A stretch of 25,924 nt of DNA from JAAYUK01 sp964392915 (GCA_964392915.1 CAYMRS010000037.1:1-25924), one strand, 5' to 3'; shown: positions 13,479 through 21,157, counted from the first letter of the stretch. Notes: generated from the sequence alone by a model not told the origin. Program-made: numbers and translations.

Positions 13479-14840
13479 ATGAAAAGACCGTCCGTATTTT
13501 TGAAGGGGCTTTTGGCGGTAACAGCCGGAGCGGTGTTTTTTGCTGTTCCCGCTTTTGCCCAGCAGCAGCCGGCTCCGCAGAAGCCGACGCTTCTGAAGCC
13601 CTGCTCGCAGTGCCACCCCGCAGCCGATAATGTGCTGCGCGGGACGATAGGGGGCGTCTCGAGCCGCGCCGAAACGTTTGCCGTGAACACCGGCGCAATC
13701 TGGACCGTGAAGTTTGATGACAACACGAAGTTGAGCGGGTGGGCTCAGCCGCTTGCCAAGATGCCGAAAGAGAAGGAAATCGCAGTAACGTATGTCGAAA
13801 AAAACGGGGAGCTGTATGCGAAAGCGGTGTCGGTCAAACAGCCGGCGGTGCTCCCGCCCGATAAGGTAATCTCGACTGAGCAGGTCATCGACCACGTTCA
13901 GAAGGGATCTATTTTTCTCGTTGATTCGCGTCCTACGGTGCGTTTTAACGAAGGAACGATTCCCGGGGCAATCAATATCTTCGACGCCGAATTCGACAAG
14001 CACGTCAGCAAGCTGCCTGCCGACAAGAACGCGTTGCTCGTCTTTTTTTGCGCGGGCCCTACGTGAAGACTGAGTCCAGCCTCTGCCAGGAAGGCAGAGA
14101 AACTCGGCTACACCAATGTAAAAACCTATATTGACGGCTTGCCCGCATGGAAACGGGCCGGGCAGCTCACAATCGCATGCGTCCCGTGCCTTACGGAGCG
14201 CATCAAGTTCCAGATACCGACTATTATCGTAGACCTTCGGCCTGAAAACGAGGCGAAAAGAGAACACATTCCCGGCGCTGTCTCTATCCCGTTGACCGAG
14301 CTGGGCCACGCCGTCGAAAAGTTCCCGAAGGACAAAAGAGCCCCGATCGTTTTGTACTCATATGACACGAGGTCAGCCGTTCAGGCTTTTGAGGTAATAA
14401 GCTTCTGGGGAGGCTTTACCAACATCGTCGTGCTTGAAGGCGGATTCAAGGAGTGGAAAAATGCCGGCTACAAGTCAGAGTCGGGCGACATGCCGACGAA
14501 GATTGTGTACGAGCCTAAACCGAGGCCGGGCGAAATAGCGCTCGAAGACTTCAAGAAGATTGCTGAAACTCAGCCGAAGAATGTGATGATACTGGATGTC
14601 CGCGATTCGGAAGAAGCTGAAAACGGCATGCTGATAGGCGCGAAGAACATCGCGACCCAGGATGTGCCGAAACGGCTGGCCGAGATTCCGAAAGACAAGA
14701 AAATCGTAATTCATTGCCTGACCGGCGTGCGCGCGGAGCTCGCATACCATGCGTTGAAAAATGCAGGGTACGATGCTTCATTCCTGAATGCCAACATCAA
14801 GATTGATCCGCACGGCCGGTACGAAATCAGCAAGGAATAA
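13479..14840 (+). CDS. Exported three-domain rhodanese with in-frame UGA, probable selenoprotein
   Basis: Read through one TGA (14064-14066), this gene encodes 453 residues. A signal peptide (1-27, ending AFA) directs export. CSQCH (42-46) matches the CxxCH haem-c motif and is followed by a small beta-rich region (about 52-118). Rhodanese domain 1 (about 130-230) has the active loop CAGPT at 191-195 and the UGA at 196, where relatives usually have cysteine. Sequence after it (SARKAEKLGYTNV, PAWKRAG) continues the same domain. Domain 2 (about 247-332) has SYDTRS (294-299) in place of a Cys loop, so it is probably inactive. Domain 3 (about 350-440) has an intact CLTGVR (413-418). GGAGG precedes the ATG. 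Conventional gene calling would split this into two frames. A recent nonsense mutation or sequencing error is the alternative, made less likely by the SECIS-like hairpin. Confidence 0.83.
14070..14107 (+). promoter_or_regulatory. SECIS-like stem-loop just downstream of the in-frame UGA
   Basis: The upper stem CTCTGCC/GGCAGAG (14081-14087 with 14093-14099) carries the loop AGGAA. A lower stem pairs 14070-14075 with 14102-14107, including one G-U pair, across a small internal loop. The loop GG (14089-14090) is 23-24 bases past the UGA, within the range expected for bacterial SelB-binding elements. Recoding is inferred from structure and position. Confidence 0.7.
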
Positions 14841-14877
14841 CAAAACAGGTTTCAGGTGCAGAGAGCAGAATTCAGTC

Positions 14878-14921
14878 AGCAAAGACGGGGCGCGGAGGAA
14901 TCCGCGCCCCGCTTCTTTGCT
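14878..14921. terminator. Bidirectional terminator between the rhodanese gene and tolB
   Basis: The core stem CGGGGCGCGGA, loop GGAA and its exact complement (14886-14911) make 11 base pairs. Outer arms AGCAAAGA and TCTTTGCT extend the stem past a two-base bulge. It separates the convergent rhodanese and tol units and lies nine bases beyond the tolB stop. Confidence 0.82.
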
Positions 14922-14930
14922 GATGCGAGA

Positions 14931-16208
14931 TTAGTTGGGCGACCAGCTCGGACTTGTTGCCTTGACGCCGCGAGGCGTAATTTTTACCTGCCCTTCACCG
15001 TTCAGGCGCATCAGATAAATCCCTTTTGAACCGTCTCTGTCCGATATGAACACGATGTATCTGCCGTCGGGAGAAAAAGAAGGCTCTTCATTATTTCCCC
15101 GATCGGTAAGCTGCGCGACTCCCGAGCCGTCCGTTCTCATGATGAATATTTGATGCTGTCCGCCGACAAGTCCTGAATAGGCAATACGATCGCCGTTCGG
15201 AGACCATGCAGGCGCGGTGTTGTATCCGCCCTGATAGGTCAAACGACGGACATTATAGCCTGAAACGTCTGAAAGAAAAACCTGCGGCCCTCCGGAGCGG
15301 TTTGAGACAAAGGCGATGTTTTTGCCGTCCGGCGAGACCGCCGGAGAAATGTCAATCCACGGAGACGATGCGATTTTCTGCAGTTGACCGCCGACGCTGT
15401 CGCCCGTGTATATGCCTGAGTTCCCGTCGTGCGATGTCGAAAAAACGAAGCGGCGGCTGTCGGGGAAGAAGTTTCCGGCAATGGTGAGGCCGCGGACTGT
15501 CCGGATATGCTTTTCCCGCATGGTTTTGAGATCCAGCACAAAGAGATCCCACTGCCGGAAGCGCTCGGAAGAGTAGATGAGTTTTGAACCGTCGGGCGAC
15601 CAGCGCGGCTTCAGTAAAACGCCGCCGGAGATGCCGGTCGAACCCATTTTGTAGCCGTCCCAGTCGGCGGTGTAGAGCTCTTTTCTGCCATCGGATTCAC
15701 CGACAAAAGCAATTTTTGTGCGAAAGATGCCCTGCCGGCCCGTCAAAACACGATACACGTCGTTGGCAACAGCATGAGCCATCTGGCGGAGCGCTCCCCG
15801 GGAAGACGCAGAATATTCCTTCCGCAGTACTTCACGCCCGTCAACGGCATCATGGGCAGTAACAAGCATATTCAATCCGCTTGTGATGCGTCCTTTCACA
15901 ACCAGCTCGACGCCGAGCCCCCGCCAGTTGTTTGTATTAAACGGCTGGCCTGTCTGCTCGATCTGTGCCGCGTCGTTCAGGCATTCAAACAGGCCGGTGA
16001 AGGTCAGGTCAGCTTTAACAACATTCGAAACCTCCGGCGCGCCGATAAACGGCTGTACGGCTATCGGCAACTTTCTCATGCCGGGCGATGAAATATCGAT
16101 AAAAACCTTGTCGGCAAAGGCATGGGGCGGCCTGTCCAGAACAAATCCGGCAATAAGGGCGAAAAAGAGAACAATCACGAGCAAACAATAGCGCTGTAAA
16201 ATTATCAT
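14931..16208 (-). CDS. tolB: Tol-Pal system periplasmic protein TolB
   Basis: TolB is the periplasmic propeller protein that links Tol energisation to peptidoglycan-bound lipoprotein during cell division and outer-membrane maintenance. The 425 residues comprise an N-terminal signal or anchor (about 8-32), a TolB N-domain (about 35-160) and a six-bladed beta-propeller with repeated WSPDG, VSPDG and FSPDG turns at roughly 40-residue spacing. The protein ends TSPSWSPN, as is usual. Its ATG overlaps the preceding TAA by one base. It closes the operon tolQ-tolR-tolA-tolB. No pal gene follows; a convergent rhodanese gene lies there instead. Confidence 0.94.
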   Translation of the reverse strand: MIILQRYCLLVIVLFFALIAGFVLDRPPHAFADKVFIDISSPGMRKLPIAVQPFIGAPEVSNVVKADLTFTGLFECLNDAAQIEQTGQPFNTNNWRGLGVELVVKGRITSGLNMLVTAHDAVDGREVLRKEYSASSRGALRQMAHAVANDVYRVLTGRQGIFRTKIAFVGESDGRKELYTADWDGYKMGSTGISGGVLLKPRWSPDGSKLIYSSERFRQWDLFVLDLKTMREKHIRTVRGLTIAGNFFPDSRRFVFSTSHDGNSGIYTGDSVGGQLQKIASSPWIDISPAVSPDGKNIAFVSNRSGGPQVFLSDVSGYNVRRLTYQGGYNTAPAWSPNGDRIAYSGLVGGQHQIFIMRTDGSGVAQLTDRGNNEEPSFSPDGRYIVFISDRDGSKGIYLMRLNGEGQVKITPRGVKATSPSWSPN

Positions 16209-16891
16209 TACGGGTAGAACCTCGCTTCTATTTCGATTTCCTGCGGCGGCGGCGGAAAAGGGCTTGCCCTGGTTACAGCGCGCAGAACCGAGCGGTCGAA
16301 CAGAGGGTTACCTGAGCTTTTTATGACCTTATCGACCATGGCACTGCCGTCCCTGCGCACTTTCAGCAGGACCGTTGTTTCGAGATCCTTGTCGCTCGAT
16401 TCCGGATATATCCAGTTCTGACGGATTTTGGTTGTCACGAGGGAAATATAATCACCACCCGTCGGTTTTCCTTTGCCCGACTTTGCTGCAGAAGGAGCGG
16501 TCTGGGCTGTTTGCTTCGACCCGCTTACTTCCGCCATGCGCCGCTGCGCAACTATGTTTTCGATTTTTCGTTTCGATTTCAGTGCGGCAACGCGGTCGCT
16601 GAGCAACTGCTCCTCGGCCATTTTTTCCTGCCCGGTTTTTTTCGGAACGGCGGGTGCAGGCTCCGCCTTTTTCAGCGGCGGTGCTTCAGATTTAGCCTGT
16701 GTGGCGACCGGAGCCGGCGAATGGGCGGCCGTCGGCGTGGTGTCGCCCGGGGTATCGACCAGCGTGACGACATAATTTACAGAAAGCTTTCGCGAAGGGG
16801 AAACGGCAATAAAGAGGACAGCGAATATGAGCAGCGAGAGATGCAACGCCAAAGAAAAACCGAACGCCTGATAAAGACCGGTTTTTTTCAT
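16208..16891 (-). CDS. TolA/TonB-type energy-transducing protein
   Basis: One N-terminal membrane helix (about 9-31) is followed by a Pro/Ala/Lys-rich periplasmic spacer (about 50-85), a short charged helix (about 86-120) and a C-terminal TonB-type domain (about 145-227), with NWIYPESS, VLLKVRRDGS and SSGNPLFDRSVLRAV. Such domains transmit force from a TolQR or ExbBD motor. The position between tolR and tolB argues for the TolA role, although the C-terminal sequence is closer to the TonB family, as is common outside Gammaproteobacteria. The length of 227 is shorter than E. coli TolA (421), mainly in the helical spacer. ATGA overlap with tolR couples their translation. I leave the symbol blank because TolA and TonB cannot be separated here. 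Confidence 0.85.
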   Translation of the reverse strand: MKKTGLYQAFGFSLALHLSLLIFAVLFIAVSPSRKLSVNYVVTLVDTPGDTTPTAAHSPAPVATQAKSEAPPLKKAEPAPAVPKKTGQEKMAEEQLLSDRVAALKSKRKIENIVAQRRMAEVSGSKQTAQTAPSAAKSGKGKPTGGDYISLVTTKIRQNWIYPESSDKDLETTVLLKVRRDGSAMVDKVIKSSGNPLFDRSVLRAVTRASPFPPPPQEIEIEARFYP

Positions 16892-17289
16892 TGCATGGAG
16901 ATGCTCGGTTCTGTAACCATCCCGAGCTTCTCGATACCCGCCTCCTTAATCTCGCCCATAATGTCGGCCACAACGCCATACGGGACATCCTTGTCGGCTT
17001 TCAGAAAAACCTGCGGATTCTGTTTGCTGATTGCGGCGAGCCTCTTGATAAGGGCGTCGCGGCTTACTGGCGTTTCATTCAGAAAATACTGACCGCCTTT
17101 TTTAATCACAATCGTAACGCGCTCCTCAGCCGGCAATTCCCTGCCTTTTGCTTTGGGCAGGTTCACGTCGATGCCCTGCTGCAGCAGCGGTGCCGTTACC
17201 ATAAAGATGATCAGCAAAACCAACATCACGTCCACCAGCGGCGTGACGTTGATTTCGGACATGACCGTTCTGTGGCGGGATGTTTTCAT
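16888..17289 (-). CDS. tolR: TolR/ExbD proton-motor subunit
   Basis: The 133-residue protein has one membrane helix near the N-terminus (about 15-37, VDVMLVLLIIFMVTAPLL). Its early aspartate (PLVDV) is the conserved proton-path residue of TolR and ExbD. A periplasmic domain follows, with LPKAKG and ending near LGMVTE. With TolQ it forms the inner-membrane motor that uses the proton gradient to drive the TolA-like protein. The N-terminal MSEINVTPLVDV is a family hallmark. The frame starts eight residues earlier (MKTSRHRT), with its ATG overlapping the tolQ stop. Placement next to tolB favours TolR over ExbD. Confidence 0.92.
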   Translation of the reverse strand: MKTSRHRTVMSEINVTPLVDVMLVLLIIFMVTAPLLQQGIDVNLPKAKGRELPAEERVTIVIKKGGQYFLNETPVSRDALIKRLAAISKQNPQVFLKADKDVPYGVVADIMGEIKEAGIEKLGMVTEPSISMQ

Positions 17290-17912
17290 CGTTTCGTCAG
17301 GATGTAATCCACGAGCTCTTCGCGGAAGTCTTCAAGCGTCACCATCATGCGGTTCGCCCGGCTGAGATAATAGTTATACGCGACAACCGCGGGAATGGCG
17401 GCAACCAGGCCTATGGCGGTTGCGACGAGAGCTTCGGCGATGCCGGGCGCAACGACCGCAAGCGAGGCGGACCCAGCGCTGCCGATGCCGCGAAACGCGT
17501 TCATAATGCCCCAGACCGTGCCGAAGAGGCCGATAAACGGCGTCGTGGATCCGGTCGTCGCAAGGAAGTGCAGATACCGCTCAAGCTTCGCTTCTTCAAG
17601 GACGTTGTACCGTTTGAGCATGCGGCGCAGTTCATCCTTGTCTGTATAGGTTTTTTCCGCGTAGACATTTCTGAAGAGCACGGCCAGAGGACTGGTCATG
17701 TATTTTTTTGAAGCCGAGAAAAGGTCGGCAGGATCCCTGAGCGAATTATAGAGGCGGAGAAACTCGTTCGACTCAGCCTCGGCCTTGCTGAAATGGCGCC
17801 ATTTGTAGAATATGATAGTCCACGAGATAACCGAAAAAAGCACCAGCGTAATCAGAACAGCCTTCACAACGTAGCCGGCCTGCGCTATAAGCTGAAACAC
17901 CGAATGTTCCAT
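17286..17912 (-). CDS. tolQ: TolQ/ExbB proton-channel subunit
   Basis: The 208-residue protein has three membrane segments, at roughly 12-34, 120-145 and 155-180. The signature TTPFIGLFGTVWGIMNAF is near 117-134, and the third helix includes GIAEALVATAIGLVAAIPAVVAYN, with the Thr and Ala residues conserved in the channel. It forms the pentameric channel around TolR. It is the first gene of the tol operon, with GGGAGG before the ATG and a sigma-70-type promoter about 30 bases upstream. TolQ and ExbB are hard to separate by sequence; the downstream tolB decides. Confidence 0.93.
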   Translation of the reverse strand: MEHSVFQLIAQAGYVVKAVLITLVLFSVISWTIIFYKWRHFSKAEAESNEFLRLYNSLRDPADLFSASKKYMTSPLAVLFRNVYAEKTYTDKDELRRMLKRYNVLEEAKLERYLHFLATTGSTTPFIGLFGTVWGIMNAFRGIGSAGSASLAVVAPGIAEALVATAIGLVAAIPAVVAYNYYLSRANRMMVTLEDFREELVDYILTKR

Positions 17913-17935
17913 GCATCCTCCCTCTGTGCAAACGC

Positions 17936-18259
17936 TTAAATGTAGCCAAAAAACGGCTCTTCTGTCAAACTGCGGCGGTGTTTTTTGTGGGGAGGGAAGG
18001 GGTTGACGGCCCGTATTATCCCGATATTGACATGAGGAAGCACGACAAGGCTGTGACGCTTATTGTCGTCATTCCGGCCTTCGGCTTTATACGTTTCTGC
18101 GTAGCCATGTTCATTGTCAACATCCCAGCTGAGCGCCTTGAAGAAAGGATCCAGAAACTTTCGGCGGAGCCGGGTTTCGTTGTAATTCCCGGCTGTGTAG
18201 GATGCGTGGTGCTGCTCGAAACGCGCACCGAGGCCGAGAACAACCTGCAGCGCGCTCAT
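17936..18259 (-). pseudogene. Remnant of an Eco57I-like restriction-modification gene
   Basis: From an ATG at 18259 the minus strand encodes a segment beginning MSALQVVLGLGARFEQH. It continues with YNETRLRRKFLDPFF, ALSWDVDNE and GYAETYK. This is the characteristic N-terminus of large type IIG or Eco57I-like restriction-modification proteins, which normally run for about 1000 residues. Here similarity stops after about 65 residues, the downstream sequence is unlike the family, and the frame ends at 17936. No methylase motif is present. It overlaps the tol promoter region, so a deletion probably fused the stump to the tol operon. The frame is open upstream to 18373 but that part is not recognisable. 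Confidence 0.55.
17939..17968 (-). promoter_or_regulatory. Sigma-70-type promoter of the tol operon
   Basis: On the minus strand TTGACA (17968-17963) is followed after 18 bases by TACATT (17944-17939). The -35 is a perfect match and the -10 matches at four of six positions. The hexamer ends 26 bases before the tolQ ATG. Confidence 0.55.
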
Positions 18260-18393
18260 CTGATTGCAGCCTGATGAAAAGATTTGTTCGGTCCGTGTTC
18301 CGACGTCATTGTATCGATCCCTCCGCAGGTGCGCATATTTCAAAATCTTATACGACCGGCGGCATGGTGTCAATGCGCTTTGCCGCTGCGGAT

Positions 18394-18423
18394 TTGATTT
18401 TTGAAAATTGCGTCGGGTATGCT
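18394..18423 (+). promoter_or_regulatory. Candidate promoter of the heptose kinase gene
   Basis: TTGATT (18394-18399), an 18-base spacer and TATGCT (18418-18423) precede the ATG. The A of the ATG is seven bases past the -10, so the mRNA may be leaderless; no ribosome-binding site is seen. The lptF start region has nearly the same arrangement. Confidence 0.45.
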
Positions 18424-18429
18424 CAATTC

Positions 18430-19419
18430 ATGCACTATGCCCAACTGATTAACGCATTTAAGGGAAAAAAAGTTCTGGTTATCGGTGATCTGATTCTGGA
18501 TCGCTATCTGTTCGGCAAGGTGAACCGCATTTCGCCGGAAGCGCCGGTTCCGATTGTCGATGTCGTAAGCGAATCGTTTTTGCTGGGCGGTGCCGCCAAC
18601 GTGGCAAATAACATTATCGCACTCGGCGGCAGGGCGACAGTTGCCGGAGTTATCGGCAAAGGCACTGCCGGCAAGGTTTTGCAGGATCTGCTGGCGGAGA
18701 AAGCCATAGACACGGCGGGTGTCGTTGAGGACAAGCGTCCCACAACGGTCAAGACGCGCGTTATCGCTCATAATCAGCAGGTGGTCCGGTTCGACAAGGA
18801 AGATCGCAGAAAGCTCGAAGGGAAGATCCTGACAGGTATGATGTCGTATCTGAAGAAGGCGGTGCCGGAGCATGATGCTGTTGTGATTTCCGATTATAAA
18901 AAAGGCTTTATTACTGCCTCTATCGTTAGTGCCGTCATGAAATTTGCGAAACACGGCAATACGTTTGTTGCTGTTGATCCGAAGGTTGGTCATTTCCATT
19001 TTTACAAAAACGTTTCGCTCATAACGCCGAACCTGATGGAAGCCGCGCAGGGTTCAGGCGTCGAGATTCGCGATGAGAAAAGCCTTCTCAAAGCCGGAAA
19101 AGCTCTTGTTTCCCGGCTCGGCTGCAAAGCGGTGCTTATCACGCGCAGCGAGGACGGCATGACACTTTTCAAAAAGATACCCGGGGAGCGCTTAATCAGT
19201 GCAGAGCATTTTCCGACTGTTGCAAAGAAGGTGTATGATGTGACGGGCGCTGGCGATACGGTTATAGCAACTTTTGCGCTCGCGGTCGCGGCGGGGGCCT
19301 CTCTTGAGCAGGCAACGGTCATAGCGAATCATGCCGCGGGCATCGTGGTTGGAGAAGTCGGCACAGCTACGGCATCGACGGAACGGCTGATGGCGGCGCT
19401 CAAAAGTTCGAGGTTCTAG
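18430..19419 (+). CDS. hldA: D-glycero-beta-D-manno-heptose-7-phosphate kinase (RfaE domain I)
   Basis: This PfkB-family sugar kinase phosphorylates heptose-7-phosphate at O1 for ADP-heptose synthesis, supplying the LPS inner core. The 329 residues cover only the kinase half of E. coli HldE; the nucleotidyltransferase half is missing and is expected elsewhere. DRYLFGKVNRISPEAPVPI (24-42) is the family hallmark. GGAANVANNI (53-62) is PfkB motif 1 and GAGD (273-276) holds the catalytic aspartate. The chosen start is ATG 18430. The frame extends back to 18202, but that part overlaps the R-M remnant and lacks homology. A PP-loop gene follows 49 bases later on the same strand. Confidence 0.92.
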   Translation: MHYAQLINAFKGKKVLVIGDLILDRYLFGKVNRISPEAPVPIVDVVSESFLLGGAANVANNIIALGGRATVAGVIGKGTAGKVLQDLLAEKAIDTAGVVEDKRPTTVKTRVIAHNQQVVRFDKEDRRKLEGKILTGMMSYLKKAVPEHDAVVISDYKKGFITASIVSAVMKFAKHGNTFVAVDPKVGHFHFYKNVSLITPNLMEAAQGSGVEIRDEKSLLKAGKALVSRLGCKAVLITRSEDGMTLFKKIPGERLISAEHFPTVAKKVYDVTGAGDTVIATFALAVAAGASLEQATVIANHAAGIVVGEVGTATASTERLMAALKSSRF

Positions 19420-19468
19420 CCATTCTCATTTTTTGTTTTCCTCCGATGACTGCCGAAAAAGCAAATTA

Positions 19469-20461
19469 ATGGCAAGAGCTTTGGCATTGTATTCCGGCGG
19501 ACTTGACAGCGCACTCGCCATTCTTGTGATGCTCAGGCTTGGCATTCAGGTCACGGCGGTGACGTTCCAGACCGGGTTCGGGTGTAATCAGGCAGATTCG
19601 TTTCGCCGGGCGGCACGCGCCACGGCTGACCGCTTCGGCTTCGACCTGATTGTGAGCGACATCACCCCGCAGTTCCTCGACATCGTGAAAAGACCGCATT
19701 TCGGCTACGGAAAAAATATGAACCCCTGCCTGGACTGTAAAATACTGATGCTCAGAGAGGCGAAAAAGCTCATGGCTGAGACAGGCGCAGACTTCGTGGT
19801 GACCGGCGAAGTGCCGGGACAGCGCCCCATGAGCCAGCGGAAGCATATGTTGCCGGTGATCGACCGGGAAGCCGGACTGACGGGGATGATTGTCCGCCCG
19901 CTGAGCGCGCGGCTTATGAGCCCAACCATCCCCGAGCAGAATGGCCTGCTTGAACGCGAAATGTTATTCAGAATCCATGGACGTTCCCGGAAACCTCAGG
20001 TTGCTCTGGCTGCCGAACTCGGACTGGACGACTATCAGCAGCCCGCGGGCGGCTGCCTGCTGACCGACTCTGCCTACGCGGAGCGTTTGCGTCGGCTGCT
20101 TCAGGAGAATCCTTCCGCGACAGTTCGCGACATTCTGCTGTTGCGGGTCGGCCGCCATTTTCGCCTCTCGGATGATGCGAAGGCAATAATCGGGAGAGAC
20201 GAGCGGGACAATGCCGCTTTAGGCGAACTTCTCTCATCGAGCGATTACCGGCTTTTCATGAAAGACTGCGGAAGTCCGCTGACCACCATTGTCGGGGATC
20301 CGTCCGCGGCTGCCCTGCGAACTGCCGCCGCTCTTACTGCCCGCTATTCAGCCGCCAGGATGCTTCCGACCGTTTCAGTTACTGTTGAAAAGGACGGCAT
20401 GCAAAACACTCTTGATGTTACACCTGCCGCGGACGACCAGGTCGATCGGCTTCGCGACTGA
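19469..20461 (+). CDS. PP-loop ATPase related to tRNA thiolation enzymes
   Basis: The 330-residue protein has a PP-loop SGGLDS at 9-14, which binds ATP and adenylates a substrate, as in MnmA and ThiI. A GCNQ segment (38-41), YGKNMNPCLDCK (80-91, with C87 and C90) and GGCLLTD (194-200, with C196) are typical of a MnmA/ThiI-like family often annotated as a tRNA thiouridylase. C90 and C196 are the natural candidates for a sulfur-carrying pair. The C-terminal region (about 205-330) may be an NFACT-like RNA-binding domain; that is from memory and uncertain. The start is ATG 19469; a TTG at 19433 would add 12 residues with no support. A tRNA sulfur-modifying role is likely, the exact nucleoside unknown. 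Confidence 0.75.
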   Translation: MARALALYSGGLDSALAILVMLRLGIQVTAVTFQTGFGCNQADSFRRAARATADRFGFDLIVSDITPQFLDIVKRPHFGYGKNMNPCLDCKILMLREAKKLMAETGADFVVTGEVPGQRPMSQRKHMLPVIDREAGLTGMIVRPLSARLMSPTIPEQNGLLEREMLFRIHGRSRKPQVALAAELGLDDYQQPAGGCLLTDSAYAERLRRLLQENPSATVRDILLLRVGRHFRLSDDAKAIIGRDERDNAALGELLSSSDYRLFMKDCGSPLTTIVGDPSAAALRTAAALTARYSAARMLPTVSVTVEKDGMQNTLDVTPAADDQVDRLRD

Positions 20462-20469
20462 GCTTCAAC

Positions 20470-20503
20470 CGGGCGGCGCACCGAACTTCGCATGCGCCGC
20501 CCG
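20470..20503. terminator. Bidirectional hairpin between the PP-loop gene and the rhodanese gene
   Basis: An 11-base-pair perfect stem (CGGGCGGCGCA and its complement) with a 12-base loop lies between two convergent genes. It begins nine bases after the PP-loop stop codon. The U-run is weak on both strands. Confidence 0.75.
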
Positions 20504-20529
20504 CGAACACGACTTCCGGGTGCTTTTTC

Positions 20530-21000
20530 CTACCAGAGAGATCCCACTATGCTTCTGCCGGATTCGGCGGCAAGCTCAATGGTGCCGCCTTTGAACGTAT
20601 ATGCGTTGACAAATCCTGCTGCTCTCAGCGCCGTAGTTGCCGCAACTGATCTCGTGCCGGTATGGCAAATGACGACGATTTTTTTGTCCGAAGGAAGTTT
20701 CTTCAGGTTTTCCGCGCGGAACAACTCATGCATCGGAATGCGCAGGGTGTTTTTCAAGGTAATCCCTATAACGTCCATTTCCTGAGGAGTTCTGACGTCG
20801 AGCACGACAAACTCCTCTTTTTTCCTGAGCATCTCAAAAAGCTGCTTTGCGTTTACTTCGCACGGCCTCTTTGCGATTGCCTCCGGCGTCATTTGTGAAA
20901 ACATGGCGTCGAATTTTTTCGCCGTATCCGTGTCATACGAAAAGGAAGGAACAACCATAATCAGCACAACAACTGCAACCAGCACTGCCTGTTTCATCAT
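20530..21000 (-). CDS. Exported single-domain rhodanese
   Basis: The 156-residue protein has a hydrophobic signal peptide (about 1-20, ending PSFS) and one rhodanese domain (about 48-150). The active loop CHTGTR is at 112-117 with C112 as the persulfide cysteine, and VVLDVRTPQE (65-74) is the standard entry motif. It probably handles sulfane sulfur in the periplasm. AGGAGG lies four bases before the first of two adjacent ATGs (21000) and seven before the second (20997), so either may be used. A frame reaching 21132 exists but its extra 44 residues have no signal-like or conserved character. It is divergent from the phosphofructokinase gene. It is a second exported rhodanese besides the Sec form. 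Confidence 0.87.
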   Translation of the reverse strand: MMKQAVLVAVVVLIMVVPSFSYDTDTAKKFDAMFSQMTPEAIAKRPCEVNAKQLFEMLRKKEEFVVLDVRTPQEMDVIGITLKNTLRIPMHELFRAENLKKLPSDKKIVVICHTGTRSVAATTALRAAGFVNAYTFKGGTIELAAESGRSIVGSLW

Positions 21001-21157
21001 AAAGCCTCCTTTTTTGCTTATTTGCTTATAGTTAATGATGAGATTTTTTTCTGCAATTGTCAACAATGCCAACGTCTCTTGTTTCATCGTCTCGCCGGCG
21101 TGCTGCGCAAAAGACGGGCGGAAAATCCGCAACCTGCCGTTCTTTGTTTTTTGTGTT

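Noticed and set aside
13446..14309. Minus-strand 287-residue open frame opposite the Sec-rhodanese gene
   Set aside because: It lacks recognisable motifs and a ribosome-binding site, while the plus strand shows signal peptide, CxxCH and rhodanese motifs. It is a shadow of GC-rich third positions.
14139..14840. Reading 14139-14840 as an independent two-domain rhodanese gene
   Set aside because: It starts at a TTG in the middle of a rhodanese domain, lacks a ribosome-binding site and signal peptide, and is in the same frame as 13479-14063. Read-through of the UGA explains both parts.
17978..18274. Plus-strand 98-residue open frame
   Set aside because: It is antisense to the restriction-modification remnant, whose minus-strand reading has recognisable motifs. 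No ribosome-binding site or family match.
18202..18429. 76-residue N-terminal extension of the heptose kinase
   Set aside because: It covers the R-M remnant on the opposite strand and the promoter-like elements, and HldA/RfaE kinases begin near ATG 18430.
21040..21075. Possible sigma-54 promoter before the exported single-domain rhodanese
   Set aside because: On the minus strand TGGCAT and TTGC occur, but GG and GC are 14 bases apart instead of 10.
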